DNA of 64,000 bases, from NCBI GenBank assembly GCA_900550395.1, contig URSD01000001.1, forward strand, positions 69,775 to 133,774, in the 5' to 3' direction. This document shows positions 61,626 to 64,000 of this stretch, piece by piece. This DNA comes from an uncultured Porphyromonadaceae bacterium. Lineage in GTDB: Bacteria > Bacteroidota > Bacteroidia > Bacteroidales > Muribaculaceae. The stretch's first letter is position 1. Every line of letters begins with the position of its first letter. The notes below the pieces were generated by a model that was not told the DNA's origin, ran no database searches, and saw nothing but the letters and a program-made list of their open reading frames with translations. A program made the position numbers and the translations under genes.

Positions 61626-62636
61626 CGGACGCACTCCCGCCGCGCACCGCATCACCGCGGGTAAGATAGCAGGCTATGCCATCCCGGTCATAGTCAGCGC
61701 GGGACTGTGCTGGATTCTGTTCACGAGCATCGACTTCGGCGAGATGGCCGCCATAGTGCGCCGTCAGTGCAATCCTGCATGGATTGCGGCGGCGCTTGCG
61801 CTCAGCATCGTCAGCCATGTGGCCCGTGCCGCCCGCTGGCGCCTTCAGTTGCGCGCGCTGGGCATCGGCTGCTCGCTGTGGCAGCTGACGCTGAGCATCT
61901 TCGGCACGTACGCCGTCAACCTTGTGTTCCCGCGTCTCGGCGAGGTGTGGCGCACGGCCTATATAGCGCGCCGCACCGGCTCGCCCTTCACGCAGGTCTT
62001 CGGTTCGATGGTGGCCGACCGCATCACCGACATGCTCACGGTACTTCTGCTCGTGGCGCTCACCTTCGCGCTGGCTTCCGGGCATGTTGCTGACTATATC
62101 GCCGGCACGTCCGGCTCGCTCGCGTGGATAGCCGACGTGTTGCGCTCGCCGTGGCTCTGGGTGGCTGCTGTGGCGCTTCCCGCCGCACTTATTATATATA
62201 TGATACGCGGGCGCGGGCGCGTGGCCCGCAAGCTGCGTGAGATATGGCAGGGGCTGTGGCGCGGTTTCTCCGTGCTCGCCACCATGCCCGGCCGCGGCCG
62301 CTGGCTGCTGCTCACCGTGGCCGTGTGGGGCTGCTACTACCTCCAGCTATACCTCGCGTTCTTCTCGTTCCCGTTCACGGCCGCACTGGCCGCCGGAGCC
62401 TCGGGCGCCACGGTGGTGCTCGTCACCTTCTGCCTCAGCAGCATAGCCATGGGCGTGCCCAGCAACGGCGGCATAGGCCCCTGGCAGTGGGCGGTGATTT
62501 TCGCCCTCGGCAGCTACGGCGTCGACGCCACGCAGGCCGGCGCGTTCGCCAACCTGGTGCTCGGCTCGCAGACGCTGTTGCTCATAGCACTGGGCATATT
62601 TACCTTTGCATGTATCTCAATATCAAGAAATAAGAA

Positions 62637-62640
<4 letters not shown>
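61615..62640 (+). CDS. YbhN-like membrane protein (LPG synthase transmembrane-domain family)
   Basis: A 341-residue polytopic protein with about eight membrane segments. It has the family motif region SIVSHVARAARWRLQLRALG, NLVFPRLGEVWRTAYIARRT and a late MGVPSNGGIGPWQWAVIFA. YbhN proteins have been linked to lipid or lysyl-phosphatidylglycerol handling, but the bacterial function here is unproven. It overlaps the next gene by 4 nt. Confidence 0.85.
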
Positions 62641-63845
<1,205 letters not shown>

Positions 63846-63860
63846 CACATAACCTTACTC

Positions 63861-63907
63861 AGCGGAGCTTCCGGGGCGGCATAGCCACCCCGCGGCTCCG
63901 CTTTTTC
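63861..63907 (+). terminator. Terminator after the carboxynorspermidine dehydrogenase gene
   Basis: A 7-bp stem AGCGGAG/CTCCGCT (63861-63867 with 63896-63902) with an inner GGGG/CCCC stem is followed by TTTTC. Confidence 0.8.
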
Positions 63908-64000
63908 ATTCATCTTCTGCCATTACTACTGGTGCGATAAAATCGCGTTAGTTTAAAAATCATCAAATAAAGAGAGTTCTTTGACATTTTGATTTGACTT
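63908..64000. other. AT-rich region at the window end, possible rRNA or tRNA leader
   Basis: No gene is seen. AGAGTTCTTTGACATTTTGA near 63973-63992 includes GTTCTTTGA, resembling the boxA antitermination element found before rRNA genes. The region could be the upstream part of an rRNA operon, but the window ends before any RNA gene. Confidence 0.3.

Overview
The window looks like a chromosomal segment of a gut Bacteroidales bacterium, most likely Muribaculaceae or a close relative. The reasons are TTTG / TAnnTTTG-type promoters, a NusG-like (UpxY-type) regulator heading a capsule locus, several secreted proteins with a C-terminal type IX-like sorting tail, and bifunctional aspartate aminotransferase/decarboxylase and carboxynorspermidine dehydrogenase genes. 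The assignment rests on protein and promoter style; no rRNA gene is present.

Region 1 (1-22972, all + strand) is a capsular/exopolysaccharide locus. It contains the end of a KOW antiterminator, Wza and Wzc, UDP-glucose dehydrogenase, a UDP-glucuronate 4-epimerase-like protein, a Wzx flippase, an EpsG-type Wzy, seven glycosyltransferases, three tandem acyltransferase-3 membrane proteins, a GNAT protein, a YdjC-type deacetylase, a WcaF-like O-acetyltransferase and an unexpected Sll1717-type P-loop ATPase. Genes from about 5 to 15 kb are AT-rich compared with both flanks. No initiating phosphoglycosyltransferase is visible. One glycosyltransferase gene carries two interlocking perfect inverted repeats inside its coding sequence.

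Region 2 (23.1-37.7 kb) holds a secreted choice-of-anchor-J-like protein, an ECF sigma factor, a polytopic membrane protein, a CE1-type esterase, an O-methyltransferase, a polyprenol-phosphate mannosyltransferase-like GT2, and a minus-strand operon hisS-tsaB-parvulin-SurA-like lipoprotein. A second large secreted protein follows, flanked by intergenic inverted repeats. Two secreted-protein genes are preceded by the same arrangement: a strong consensus promoter, a short near-leaderless ORF, an intrinsic terminator and then the gene. The second leader contains a C9 tract whose length would decide whether the leader ORF ends before or runs through the terminator.

Region 3 (37.7-44.4 kb) has an M13 peptidase, a zeta-toxin remnant cut by a 359-bp MITE-like element, an aminotransferase, tyrS, a second near-identical copy of that element touching the tyrS stop codon, tRNA-Gln, a GNAT protein and a small membrane protein.

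Region 4 (44.4-55.7 kb, minus strand) is a block of three secreted proteins (leucine-rich-repeat protein, subtilase, beta-rich protein), aspartate aminotransferase/4-decarboxylase without its usual antiporter, a MntA/HepT toxin-antitoxin pair and tRNA-Pro.

Region 5 (55.8-63.9 kb, + strand) is housekeeping: YqeY, serS, coaX, an outer-membrane protein, lptC, a CNNM/CorC protein, a YbhN-like membrane protein and carboxynorspermidine dehydrogenase. Several genes have an ATG 4-6 nt after a TAnnTTTG box, suggesting leaderless mRNAs.
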